This document shows, piece by piece, positions 1 through 5,371 of a stretch of 5,371 nt of DNA (its first letter is position 1; every line of letters starts with the position of its first letter). The position numbers and the translations under genes were made by a program. The DNA is taken from NCBI GenBank assembly GCA_024408015.1, contig JAKSVJ010000098.1, positions 1 through 5,371 on the forward strand, written 5' to 3'. The notes under the pieces are model-generated. The model was not told the DNA's origin and did no database searches. It saw nothing but the letters and a program-made list of their open reading frames with translations. This DNA comes from Clostridia bacterium (GTDB taxonomy: Bacteria > Bacillota > Clostridia > Oscillospirales > CAG-272).

Positions 1-692
1 AAACACTCGGTGGTATTTGTACAAAGATTATTGATAGAAATACAACAATCCCAGTAAAGAAATCACAGGTATTCTCAACAGCTGCTGATGGTCAGACAAG
101 CGTTGACATTCATGTTCTTCAGGGTGAAAGAGAAAGAGCTGATGGCAACACAACTCTTGGTCGTTTCTCACTTGATGGAATTGCTCCAGCTCCACGTGGT
201 GTACCACAGATTGAAGTAACTTTTGATATTGACGCTAACGGTATCGTTAATGTTAGTGCAAAAGATAAGGGAACAGGTAAAGAACAGCACATTACAATTA
301 CATCTTCTTCAAACATGAGTCAGGAAGATATTGATAAAGCTGTTAAGGAAGCTGAGAAGTTCGCTGAAGAAGACAAGAAACTCAAAGATCTTGTTGATGC
401 TAAGAACCACGCTGAAGCTCTTACAATCCAGTGCGAAAAATCACTCAATGAAGCTGGCGATAAGATCAGCGAAGATGATAAAGCTATGGTAAGATCTGAA
501 ATTGAAAAACTCAAAGAAGCAATCAAATCAGATAATGCTGATACAATCAAAGCTGCAACAGAAGATTTTGAAAAGAAATTCTATGCAGTAGCTGAAAAGA
601 TGTATAAGGATGCTGGCGCTGCTGGTGCTGGTCCAGAAGCTGGAACACAGAACGAAGACGGTAGCTTCAACGCAGACTTTACAGAGAAGTAA
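1..692 (+). CDS. dnaK: Molecular chaperone DnaK (Hsp70), C-terminal part, 5' end cut by window
   Basis: Cytosolic ATP-dependent chaperone that binds exposed hydrophobic segments of unfolded proteins; works with DnaJ and GrpE. The reading frame is open from base 3 and encodes 229 residues before TAA at 690-692, so the ATPase domain lies outside the window. What is present starts in the beta-sandwich substrate-binding domain with the hallmark strings RNTTIP, SQVFSTAAD, DIHVLQGERERA, PAPRGVPQIEVTFDIDANG and VNVSAKD, then ITITSSS. It continues as the charged helical lid (about 315-600, many E/K/D), and ends in an Ala/Gly-rich linker and the tail NADFTEK. The second in-frame codon gives Leu in TLGG, where E. 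coli DnaK has the arch residue Met404; the partner Ala in FSTAA is kept. An ATG at 315 is internal, not a start. The dnaJ gene follows directly. Transcriptional control (HrcA/CIRCE in this group) would lie upstream, out of view. Identification is secure. Confidence 0.98.
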   Translation, partial: TLGGICTKIIDRNTTIPVKKSQVFSTAADGQTSVDIHVLQGERERADGNTTLGRFSLDGIAPAPRGVPQIEVTFDIDANGIVNVSAKDKGTGKEQHITITSSSNMSQEDIDKAVKEAEKFAEEDKKLKDLVDAKNHAEALTIQCEKSLNEAGDKISEDDKAMVRSEIEKLKEAIKSDNADTIKAATEDFEKKFYAVAEKMYKDAGAAGAGPEAGTQNEDGSFNADFTEK

Positions 693-712
693 TTTAATAA
701 ACTTAGAATTTG

Positions 713-735
713 TGGGGCGGAAAATATCCGCCTCA
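713..735 (+). promoter_or_regulatory. GC-rich hairpin in the dnaK-dnaJ gap
   Basis: Bases 714-721 pair with 727-734 (GGGGCGGA against TCCGCCTC, one G-U pair) around a 5-nt AAATA loop, and T713-A735 adds a further pair. It is the most GC-rich spot in an AT-rich gap, lying 21 bases after the dnaK stop and 21 bases before the dnaJ ATG at 757. No run of T follows, so it is not a normal intrinsic terminator. Plausible roles are protecting the 3' end of a processed dnaK mRNA or partial attenuation that lowers DnaJ relative to DnaK. The structure is seen in the sequence; the role is inference. Confidence 0.6.
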
Positions 736-748
736 TAAATGGCTATTT

Positions 749-753
749 GGAGA
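749..753 (+). promoter_or_regulatory. Ribosome binding site that sets the dnaJ start
   Basis: GGAGA ends 3 bases before the ATG at 757, a short but usable spacing. The alternative in-frame ATG at 739 has only GGGGCGG upstream, which is locked in the hairpin stem at 714-734. That start would also add MAIWRF in front of the canonical DnaJ N-terminus MRDYYEILGV. Start 757 is therefore preferred. Confidence 0.75.
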
Positions 754-756
754 TTT

Positions 757-1872
757 ATGAGAGATTATTATGAAATACTTGGAGTTAGTAAGACTGCAAG
801 TGATGATGAGATAAAAAAAGCATATAGAAAGCTAGCAAAGCAATATCATCCAGATATGAACCCTGGAGATAAGGCTGCTGAAGAAAAATTCAAAGAGGTA
901 AATACAGCTTACGCTGTATTGTCAGATTCCGAAAAACGTGCTAAATACGATCAATTTGGCGAGGATGCAGTCAACGGAAGTGCTGGTGGCGCCTCAGGAT
1001 TCGGCGGTTTTGGTGGCATGGACTTTGATATTTCTGACATCTTTGGAGACTTCTTCGGTGGTGGCAGATCTCAAAGAAATAATGGTCCTGTACAAGGCGA
1101 TGATATAGAACAGAGAGTTATTATAACTTTTGAAGAATCTGCTTTTGGTTGCAAGAAAGAAATCAAATATAGCAAAGTCGAAAATTGTGCTGATTGTAAT
1201 GGTACAGGTGCTGCTAAAGGTACATCACCTAAGACATGTTCTAAATGTAATGGACGTGGTCAAATTCGTGTTCAGCAGAGAACAATGCTTGGCATGATGC
1301 AAACTACAAGACCATGTGACGCATGTAATGGTAGGGGTACTATTATCGAAACTCCTTGTAAGACATGTAGCGGACGTGGTATCAAGAGCGTATCTAAGAC
1401 TTTGGAAGTTAATATTCCAGCAGGTATTGATAATGGACAAACTCTCACAGTTCGTGGTATGGGTAATGCCGGACTTCGTGGTGGTCCATCAGGTGACTTG
1501 TATCTTAGAGTAGCTGTTAAACCTCATGAAATTTTCACACGTGATGGATTCAATATTTATTGTGATATTCCAGTTGCATTCCATGAAGCAACACTTGGCG
1601 CTCAAATAAAAGTTCCAACACTTGAAGGTGATACTACATATACTATTCCAGAAGGAACACAAAGTGGTACATCATTTATCATCAAAGGTTCTGGTATTCA
1701 AAATATTAATCGCAATAGAGGTAAGGGTGACCTTATTTTCAAAGTTAATGTTGAAGTACCTAAGAATTTGAATGGTGCACAGAAAGAAGCTCTAAAGAAA
1801 TTTGCTGAAGCTTGCGGAGATAACGTTTATTCTAAGCGTTCTAAGTTCGCCAAGATATTCAAGAAAGGTTAA
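757..1872 (+). CDS. dnaJ: Chaperone protein DnaJ (class A Hsp40)
   Basis: Co-chaperone that delivers unfolded clients to DnaK and stimulates its ATPase; cytosolic. With the ATG at 757 the protein has 371 residues, normal for class A DnaJ. Domains in order: J domain (about 1-70) with the catalytic HPD at residues 31-33; a short Gly/Phe-rich linker (about 77-105, containing GFGGFGG and GDFFGGG); a zinc-binding region with four CxxCxGxG repeats starting at Cys144, Cys161, Cys187 and Cys201 (CADCNGTG, CSKCNGRG, CDACNGRG, CKTCSGRG); and C-terminal client-binding beta domains with VNIPAGIDNGQ and GDLYLRV. All eight zinc-ligand cysteines are present, so it should be functional. An upstream in-frame ATG at 739 would add six residues but lacks a free ribosome binding site. 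It is co-directional with dnaK 64 bp upstream, and prmA begins 3 bp after its stop, so it is clearly in the same operon. Confidence 0.98.
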   Translation: MRDYYEILGVSKTASDDEIKKAYRKLAKQYHPDMNPGDKAAEEKFKEVNTAYAVLSDSEKRAKYDQFGEDAVNGSAGGASGFGGFGGMDFDISDIFGDFFGGGRSQRNNGPVQGDDIEQRVIITFEESAFGCKKEIKYSKVENCADCNGTGAAKGTSPKTCSKCNGRGQIRVQQRTMLGMMQTTRPCDACNGRGTIIETPCKTCSGRGIKSVSKTLEVNIPAGIDNGQTLTVRGMGNAGLRGGPSGDLYLRVAVKPHEIFTRDGFNIYCDIPVAFHEATLGAQIKVPTLEGDTTYTIPEGTQSGTSFIIKGSGIQNINRNRGKGDLIFKVNVEVPKNLNGAQKEALKKFAEACGDNVYSKRSKFAKIFKKG

Positions 1873-1875
1873 TCT

Positions 1876-2796
1876 ATGCTTTGGTCACAACTTAAAGTTA
1901 CTTGTAATGTAAAGAATCTTGAGGAAGTTTGCTCAATTATGTCAATGCTTGAAAACTCAATTCAAGTTGAGGATTATAGCGATCTTGAAACAGGACTTAA
2001 AACTGTTTATGGGGATTTGATTGATGAGTCAATTCTTAAAGCTGACAAAAGCATTGCATCTTGTAGCATATATGTTCCTGAAGAGAGAAACATAAACGAA
2101 TACATTTCTTTCATTAATACAAAATTGAATGATTCCAACATAGAAGGAAAAATCGAAATTTTGGGCTGTGATGAAGAAGAATGGTCAACAGCATGGAAAA
2201 AATACTATAAACCAACTAGAGTAGGAAAGAACATTGTGGTTGTTCCTAGTTGGGAAAAATATGAGCCGAAAGAATCCGATATTATTATCGATATGGATCC
2301 TGGAATGGCTTTTGGTACAGGAACACATGAAACTACACGTCTTTGTGCACAAGTTCTTGAAAAGAACGTAAAACAAGGTGACTACATGCTTGATGTTGGT
2401 AGTGGAAGCGGCATTTTGGCTATTATCGCAAAGAAGCTTGGCGCAGATTATGTATCTGGTTGCGATATTGATGAAGTTGCTGTAAGAACTGAAAAAGAAA
2501 ATGCTATTAGAAATAATTGTGATATTGAATTCTATAAGTCAGACCTACTTAAGAGCGTTAAGATTAAAGATGGCAGATTATATGATATCGTTACTGCAAA
2601 TATTGTTGCAGATATTATCATTAGAATGTCAAACGATATAGGAAACTTTATTAGAAAAGATGGTTTGCTTATTGTTTCAGGAATTATTGTTGAGAGAGAG
2701 TCTGAAGTAGACGAAGCTCTTATTAATAATGGTTTCACAAAAGTAGATTCTGAAAGAGAAAATGGTTGGTGCGCTTGTCTATTCAAGAAAAATTAA
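1876..2796 (+). CDS. prmA: Ribosomal protein L11 methyltransferase PrmA
   Basis: S-adenosylmethionine-dependent enzyme that methylates lysine side chains and the N-terminus of ribosomal protein L11 (reaction known from E. coli PrmA). 306 residues, normal length. The N-terminal ~100 residues form the small L11-recognition domain and begin MLWSQLKVTC, as usual for the family. The linker contains EEEWSTAWKKYYKP. The class I methyltransferase core starts with the family signature DPGMAFGTGTHETT (Asp141 to His151), followed by SAM motif I DVGSGSG (173-179), the acidic loop CDID (196-199), and the motif TANIVAD with Asn242, which corresponds to the NIL/NIV active-site motif of PrmA. The start is supported by AAAGG at 1864-1868 inside the last dnaJ codons, 7 bases before the ATG. 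The 3-bp gap after dnaJ implies translational coupling. Codon use is more AT-rich than in dnaK, consistent with lower expression. Loss of prmA is tolerated in E. coli. Confidence 0.96.
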   Translation: MLWSQLKVTCNVKNLEEVCSIMSMLENSIQVEDYSDLETGLKTVYGDLIDESILKADKSIASCSIYVPEERNINEYISFINTKLNDSNIEGKIEILGCDEEEWSTAWKKYYKPTRVGKNIVVVPSWEKYEPKESDIIIDMDPGMAFGTGTHETTRLCAQVLEKNVKQGDYMLDVGSGSGILAIIAKKLGADYVSGCDIDEVAVRTEKENAIRNNCDIEFYKSDLLKSVKIKDGRLYDIVTANIVADIIIRMSNDIGNFIRKDGLLIVSGIIVERESEVDEALINNGFTKVDSERENGWCACLFKKN

Positions 2797-2803
2797 AAAA
2801 TCA

Positions 2804-2832
2804 TTGATTGTTTATTAATTTTGAGTTAGAAT
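2804..2832 (+). promoter_or_regulatory. Internal housekeeping promoter upstream of rsmE
   Basis: TTGATT at 2804-2809 and TAGAAT at 2827-2832 are separated by exactly 17 bases, each hexamer one or two changes from the sigma-A consensus. Transcription would start near 2839-2841, giving a leader of about 27 bases that contains the AAGGAG ribosome binding site at 2856-2861. It lies in the only sizeable gap between prmA and rsmE, with no terminator before it, so rsmE could be read both from the dnaK operon and independently. Prediction by eye. Confidence 0.55.
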
Positions 2833-2866
2833 GAACAAAAATAAACTATACTATTAAGGAGAGATT

Positions 2867-3631
2867 ATGCCAAAGTTCTTTGTTGATCCAAGCCAGATAT
2901 TTGATGACCAAATTGCAATTATTGGAGACGATGCCAAACATTTAGCACTATCTCTTCGCATGAGAAAAGGTGATCAGATACAAATAAGTGATGGTCATAA
3001 AACTGATTATGATTGCATAATTACATCAATTGATCCGTTGATGGTGAAATGCGATATTCTAACATCAGGACCATGTGAATCTGAGCCGATTCTTAAAATC
3101 AGAGTGTTTCAGTGTTTGCCAAAAGGTGACAAGATGGAATACATCATTCAAAAGGCTGTTGAATTAGGTGCAGCTGAGATTATTCCTGTTAACTCATCAA
3201 GATGTATAGCTAAACCACCAATAAGAAGTAAGAATGGTGTAGATAAAAAGCTAGAGCGTTGGAATAGAATTGCCTACGAAGCTGCAGAGCAGAGTCGTCG
3301 TGGTATAATACCAAAAGTATTGGATTATATTGACTATGATGATGCTATTCGTATGTGTTCAAATGATTTTATGAGATTCATTTGTTATGAAGATGAAAGT
3401 CATATGAATTTAAGAGACTATATTTCTTCAAAACAAAATGCCTCAACAACGAATCTTGTTGTTTCATTCTTTATTGGACCAGAAGGTGGTTTTTCAACCG
3501 ATGAAATAGAAAGAGCAAAGATTGCAAATATACCAGCTGTTTCTCTGGGCAAGAGAATTCTTAGAACAGAAACTGCTTCAAGTTTTGTTCTCTCTGTCAT
3601 TTCTTATCTTACTGAGTTTACAGATAAATAA
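2867..3631 (+). CDS. rsmE: 16S rRNA (uracil(1498)-N3)-methyltransferase RsmE
   Basis: Methylates N3 of U1498 in helix 44 of 16S rRNA, at the decoding centre of the 30S subunit, using S-adenosylmethionine. 254 residues, typical of the family. The N-terminal ~70 residues are the PUA-like RNA-binding domain (MPKFFVDP, DDAKHLALSLRMRKGD). The rest is a SPOUT domain with a C-terminal trefoil knot. Diagnostic strings are KGDKMEYIIQKAVELGAAEI, the Arg/Glu-rich RWNRIAYEAAEQSRRG, the knot signature GPEGGF (204-209) and LGKRILRTETA (227-237), where the Arg and Glu are the conserved family residues. The ATG at 2867 has AAGGAG 5 bases upstream, a strong site. It is the last gene of the chaperone operon: an intrinsic terminator follows 11 bases after the stop. 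In Bacillus subtilis the order continues into yqeV (mtaB-type tRNA modification), which is not seen here. Confidence 0.97.
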   Translation: MPKFFVDPSQIFDDQIAIIGDDAKHLALSLRMRKGDQIQISDGHKTDYDCIITSIDPLMVKCDILTSGPCESEPILKIRVFQCLPKGDKMEYIIQKAVELGAAEIIPVNSSRCIAKPPIRSKNGVDKKLERWNRIAYEAAEQSRRGIIPKVLDYIDYDDAIRMCSNDFMRFICYEDESHMNLRDYISSKQNASTTNLVVSFFIGPEGGFSTDEIERAKIANIPAVSLGKRILRTETASSFVLSVISYLTEFTDK

Positions 3632-3642
3632 ATCAAATAATT

Positions 3643-3686
3643 ATGAGCCTGCTGACTTTTGCGTCACAGGCTCATTTGTATATTTT
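3643..3686 (+). terminator. Intrinsic terminator after rsmE
   Basis: ATGAGCCTG (3643-3651) pairs perfectly with CAGGCTCAT (3667-3675). Beyond a bulged C3652, TGAC (3653-3656) pairs with GTCA (3663-3666), closing a TTTTGC loop. This gives a 13-bp stem followed by TTGTATATTTT, a T-rich though interrupted tract. It is placed 11 bases after the rsmE stop and marks the end of the dnaK-rsmE transcript. On the minus strand no U tract follows, so it works in one direction. Confidence 0.88.
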
Positions 3687-3736
3687 GACGAATTGTTTTC
3701 AAATAATGTCATTATTGCACAACGAAAAGGGTATGC

Positions 3737-3773
3737 TTTTAGTCAATTTTTAAGATTTATAGTCAAGTTGTAT
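3737..3773 (+). repeat. Two direct repeats centred on TAGTCAA, 20 bp apart
   Basis: TAGTCAA occurs at 3740-3746 and again at 3760-3766. Extending the comparison (3737-3753 against 3757-3773) gives 13 matches of 17. The 20-bp period is about two helical turns, so both copies face the same side of the DNA. They lie 50-76 bases upstream of the -35 element of the regulator gene, a normal place for an activator or an autoregulatory site. Function is inference; in such AT-rich DNA a 7-bp repeat can arise by chance. Confidence 0.35.
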
Positions 3774-3815
3774 AAAAAATAAATTCGGTTTTTATGTATT
3801 TTTACAAGAAAACTG

Positions 3816-3844
3816 TTGTAATCTTCCTAAAAACGTAGTAAAAT
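3816..3844 (+). promoter_or_regulatory. Promoter of the CdaR-type regulator gene
   Basis: TTGTAA (3816-3821) and TAAAAT (3839-3844) are 17 bases apart, close to the housekeeping sigma consensus. Transcription would begin around 3851, giving a leader of about 29 bases with the ribosome binding site GGAGGG at 3868-3873, 6 bases before the ATG at 3880. Since the rsmE terminator lies upstream, the regulator has its own transcript. Confidence 0.65.
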
Positions 3845-3879
3845 ATACCCAATCGAAATTATAACTCGGAGGGTTATTC

Positions 3880-4965
3880 ATGGCAAATAGATTATTCCAA
3901 GGCCTTATTTATCAAATGAAAGATGCTGTAGGCAGAACAATTGGTGTAATTGATGAAAGTGGTATAGTTATTGCTTGTAGTGATTTGGTTAAAATCGGTG
4001 ATACTCGTACTGCTGTAAGAAAAGAAATATCTTATATTTCTGATTCTATGAAATATGAAGGCTATACATATAGACCATTATCTCAGTCTGCTCACTCTGA
4101 ATACGTTGTATTCGTTGAGGGTGATGATGCTTTGGCAGAGAAGATGTCAATGGTTCTTGTAGTAGCTTTGGCTAATATTAAGAGTTATCATGACGAAAAA
4201 TATGATAGAGCATCATTCTTGAAGAATGTTATTATGGATAATGTACTTCCTGGTGACATTTATTCAAAGAGCAAAGAACTTCACATGTCTGCAGACGCTC
4301 ATAGAGTTGTATATCTCTTGAAATTTGCGCCAAACAGTGAAATTGCATATTATGATGTTGTATCAAATATGTTTCCTGACGAAACAAGTGACTGCGTAAT
4401 CAGCACTAATGAAAATGATATTGTTCTTGTACGTGAAGTTTCTTCAACAGCTACAAAAGACGATTTTGAAGCTACAGCTTCATCAATTACAGATACTTTA
4501 GCTACAGAATTCTTTGCTAAGGTGTTCATTGGTATTGGTAGTGTTGCTGAAACAATTAAAGATGTAGCAAGATCATATAGAGAAGCACAGGCTGCTCTTG
4601 AAGTGGGTCGTGTATTTGAAACTGATAAGACAATCATTAGCTATGAAAACCTTGGTATTGGTCGTCTTATTTACCAGCTTCGAACAACTATGTGTGAGAT
4701 GTTCCTTGATGAAGTATTTGAAGATAGTTCAATCGAAAAACTTGATCACGAAACACTAACTACTATTCAGAGTTTCTTTGAGAACAATCTTAATGTTTCT
4801 GAGACATCAAGAAAGATGTTTGTTCATAGAAACACATTGGTATATAGACTTGACAAGATTAAAAAATCTACAGGTCTTGATTTGCGTGAATTTGAAGATG
4901 CTGTTACTTTCAAAGTTGCTTTGATGGTTAAAAAGTATCTTTCAACAAAACCATCTAGATATTAA
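3880..4965 (+). CDS. CdaR/PucR-family transcriptional regulator
   Basis: Predicted cytosolic DNA-binding regulator of 361 residues. The N-terminal part (about 5-135) resembles the sugar-diacid recognition domain: IYQMKDAVGRTIGVIDESG, then SDLVKIGDTR, matches the family pattern of a short helix, a V/I-D-x-x-G turn and a G-D/R-I-G segment. The middle (about 145-255, through AKVFIGIGSVAETIKDVARSYREAQAALEVGR) fits the degenerate GGDEF-like region typical of CdaR proteins. The C-terminus is a PucR-type helix-turn-helix: NVSETSRKMFVHRNTLVYRL (305-324) followed by DKIKKSTGLDLREFEDAVTF. Known members sense glycerate/sugar diacids (CdaR), purine status (PucR) or proline (PutR); no metabolic gene adjoins here, so the ligand and targets are unknown and I give no symbol. 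It has its own promoter and a strong GGAGGG site. A palindrome follows the stop codon. Family assignment is strong; the specific role is open. Confidence 0.87.
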   Translation: MANRLFQGLIYQMKDAVGRTIGVIDESGIVIACSDLVKIGDTRTAVRKEISYISDSMKYEGYTYRPLSQSAHSEYVVFVEGDDALAEKMSMVLVVALANIKSYHDEKYDRASFLKNVIMDNVLPGDIYSKSKELHMSADAHRVVYLLKFAPNSEIAYYDVVSNMFPDETSDCVISTNENDIVLVREVSSTATKDDFEATASSITDTLATEFFAKVFIGIGSVAETIKDVARSYREAQAALEVGRVFETDKTIISYENLGIGRLIYQLRTTMCEMFLDEVFEDSSIEKLDHETLTTIQSFFENNLNVSETSRKMFVHRNTLVYRLDKIKKSTGLDLREFEDAVTFKVALMVKKYLSTKPSRY

Positions 4966-4974
4966 TACATATTT

Positions 4975-5008
4975 TTGAGCGAGTCTGAAATTTTTCGGAG
5001 TCGCTCAA
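4975..5008 (+). promoter_or_regulatory. 34-bp imperfect palindrome between the regulator and the membrane-protein gene
   Basis: TTGAGCGA (4975-4982) pairs with TCGCTCAA (5001-5008). Inside a single G-G mismatch (4983/5000), TCTGAA (4984-4989) pairs with TTCGGA (4994-4999) with one G-U, leaving a 4-nt loop. As RNA this is a strong 14-bp hairpin starting 10 bases after the regulator stop, as a terminator would. However the next bases are TGTGGTATAATAAGG with no T run, so it is not a standard intrinsic terminator. As DNA it spans roughly -51 to -18 of the following promoter and could be a repressor operator. Both readings are possible. Confidence 0.6.
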
Positions 5009-5010
5009 TG

Positions 5011-5019
5011 TGGTATAAT
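5011..5019 (+). promoter_or_regulatory. Extended -10 promoter upstream of the membrane-protein gene
   Basis: TGGTATAAT is a perfect TGnTATAAT extended -10 element. The -35 region 17 bases upstream (TTTTTC, 4991-4996) is poor and lies in the palindrome centre, which is acceptable because extended -10 promoters need little -35 contact. The start of transcription would be near 5025-5028, only 7-10 bases before the ATG at 5035. The likely Shine-Dalgarno AAGGG (5020-5024) would then fall upstream of the transcript. Confidence 0.5.
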
Positions 5020-5034
5020 AAGGGATAAGAATTA

Positions 5035-5371
5035 ATGAGTGAAAATGAAGAAAAAGTTGTTTCTGTAGTCGAAAATAGCCAAATTGACAGCGACTATCAA
5101 GAAAACAAGGAAGTGAAAACTAGTTCAAAAGGCACATCAAGTAACCCTATTTGGGTAACAATTCTATGTGTTTTGCTTTCTGTGCTATTTACATTCTTTG
5201 CAACATTCGGTGTTTTATCTGATAGCTTTAAAACTCAATTAAATTACTATTTTGCTGATTTGTTTTTACAATATATTGTAAAGAATTTCCTTTTTGACAA
5301 GAAAATTGAATTATATTTTGATTTGGTTTCTTATTATCATTTTTATTATTTTTTTCTTCTTTTTTTTCAAC
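5035..5371 (+). CDS. Predicted single-pass membrane protein, 3' end cut by window
   Basis: Open frame of 112 codons from ATG 5035 to the window end, with no stop. Residues 1-37 form a hydrophilic, mostly acidic cytosolic tail (MSENEEKVV, then EVKTSSKGTSSN). Residues 39-61 are a clear membrane segment (PIWVTILCVLLSVLFTFFAT), followed by DSFKTQLNYYF outside. This layout, with a short cytoplasmic tail, one signal anchor and an extracytoplasmic remainder, fits many exported Firmicutes proteins such as S41 processing peptidases or foldases, but no catalytic domain is visible, so I assign no function. AAGGG at 5020-5024 lies 10 bases before the ATG, slightly far. From about residue 76 the protein becomes Phe/Tyr/Leu-rich and implausible (YYHFYYFFLLFF), coinciding with a drop to about 17% G+C; that end may be misassembled or foreign. 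The first ~75 residues look like a real gene. Confidence 0.7.
   Translation, partial: MSENEEKVVSVVENSQIDSDYQENKEVKTSSKGTSSNPIWVTILCVLLSVLFTFFATFGVLSDSFKTQLNYYFADLFLQYIVKNFLFDKKIELYFDLVSYYHFYYFFLLFFQ
5265..5282. repeat. 18-bp perfect palindrome
   Basis: TTTACAATATATTGTAAA is identical to its own reverse complement over all 18 bases and stops there (T5264/G5283 do not pair). Its core CAATATATTG fits the published NrdR-box pattern CwATATaTwG, but the usual ACA/TGT flanks are absent, only one copy is present, and it lies inside an open reading frame. It also sits at the point where base composition changes, so it may mark a junction rather than an operator. Confidence 0.5.

Noticed and set aside
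119..550. Minus-strand open frames opposite dnaK
   Set aside because: Shadows of the dnaK coding frame: Ser/Leu-rich translations, no ribosome binding sites, and DnaK is unambiguous on the plus strand.
2847..2852. TATACT as the -10 box for rsmE
   Set aside because: The nearest TTGAGT is 20 bp upstream, too far, and transcription would begin inside the ribosome binding site. TTGATT-17-TAGAAT is better.
3685..3690. TTGACG as a -35 element just after the rsmE terminator
   Set aside because: No acceptable -10 hexamer at 16-18 bp spacing; it overlaps the T-rich end of the terminator.
3522..3782. 86-codon open frame overlapping the rsmE 3' end and the gap after it
   Set aside because: Its first 110 bases are the rsmE coding region in another frame, and it then runs through the terminator stem. 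It has no ribosome binding site and no recognisable protein features.
4350..4637. 95-codon minus-strand frame opposite the regulator gene
   Set aside because: Lies entirely within a well-supported coding gene, Ser/Thr/Val-rich antisense translation, no ribosome binding site or promoter seen.
5228..5371. Minus-strand frame open from the window edge (47 codons, Lys/Asn/Gln-rich, stop at 5228-5230)
   Set aside because: It is mostly the complement of the T-rich tail, giving low-complexity Lys/Asn codons, and overlaps the better-supported plus-strand gene. It would only matter if the edge proves to be a chimera.
1..5371. CRISPR arrays, tRNA or rRNA genes, insertion sequences, toxin-antitoxin or phage modules
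   Set aside because: None seen: no regularly spaced repeats, no tRNA-like cloverleaf, no transposase or integrase motifs. The gene content is core housekeeping plus one regulator.

Overview
The window is an AT-rich stretch of a low-GC Gram-positive genome, most likely a clostridial (Lachnospiraceae-like) gut or rumen anaerobe. The evidence is the Firmicutes-type order dnaK-dnaJ-prmA-rsmE, strong purine-rich ribosome binding sites, promoters of housekeeping (sigma-A) type, and protein sequences that read like clostridial homologues. The family and genus are inference; no rRNA or other marker gene is present. All genes lie on the plus strand.

Layout. Positions 1-692 hold the 3' part of dnaK (substrate-binding domain, helical lid and tail). 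A 64-bp gap with a GC-rich hairpin leads to dnaJ (757-1872), a complete class A J-protein. After 3 bp comes prmA (1876-2796), the ribosomal protein L11 methyltransferase. A 70-bp gap with a convincing promoter precedes rsmE (2867-3631), the 16S rRNA m3U1498 methyltransferase, which ends in a clear intrinsic terminator (3643-3686). This is the downstream half of a heat-shock/chaperone operon joined to two translation-apparatus methyltransferases, a conserved Firmicutes arrangement. The mtaB-type gene that often follows in Bacilli is not here. A 248-bp intergenic region holds the terminator, a pair of 20-bp-phased direct repeats and a good promoter. It leads into a monocistronic-looking CdaR/PucR-type transcriptional regulator (3880-4965). 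Behind that sits a 34-bp imperfect palindrome, a perfect extended -10 element, and the start of a single-pass membrane protein (5035 to the window end, partial).

How the genes work together. DnaK and DnaJ form the ATP-driven chaperone pair; GrpE and HrcA would be expected upstream, outside the window. PrmA and RsmE modify the large- and small-subunit ribosome. Their coupling to the chaperone genes is by transcription, and the promoter in front of rsmE suggests part of the operon can be expressed without heat shock. The regulator and the membrane protein look like separate transcription units.

The coding content is ordinary. I do not see an undescribed biological system. The places worth a second look are the intergenic elements and the last ~110 bases, where base composition shifts sharply around an 18-bp perfect palindrome and the predicted protein becomes implausible. 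That part may be a contig-end artefact or a junction.
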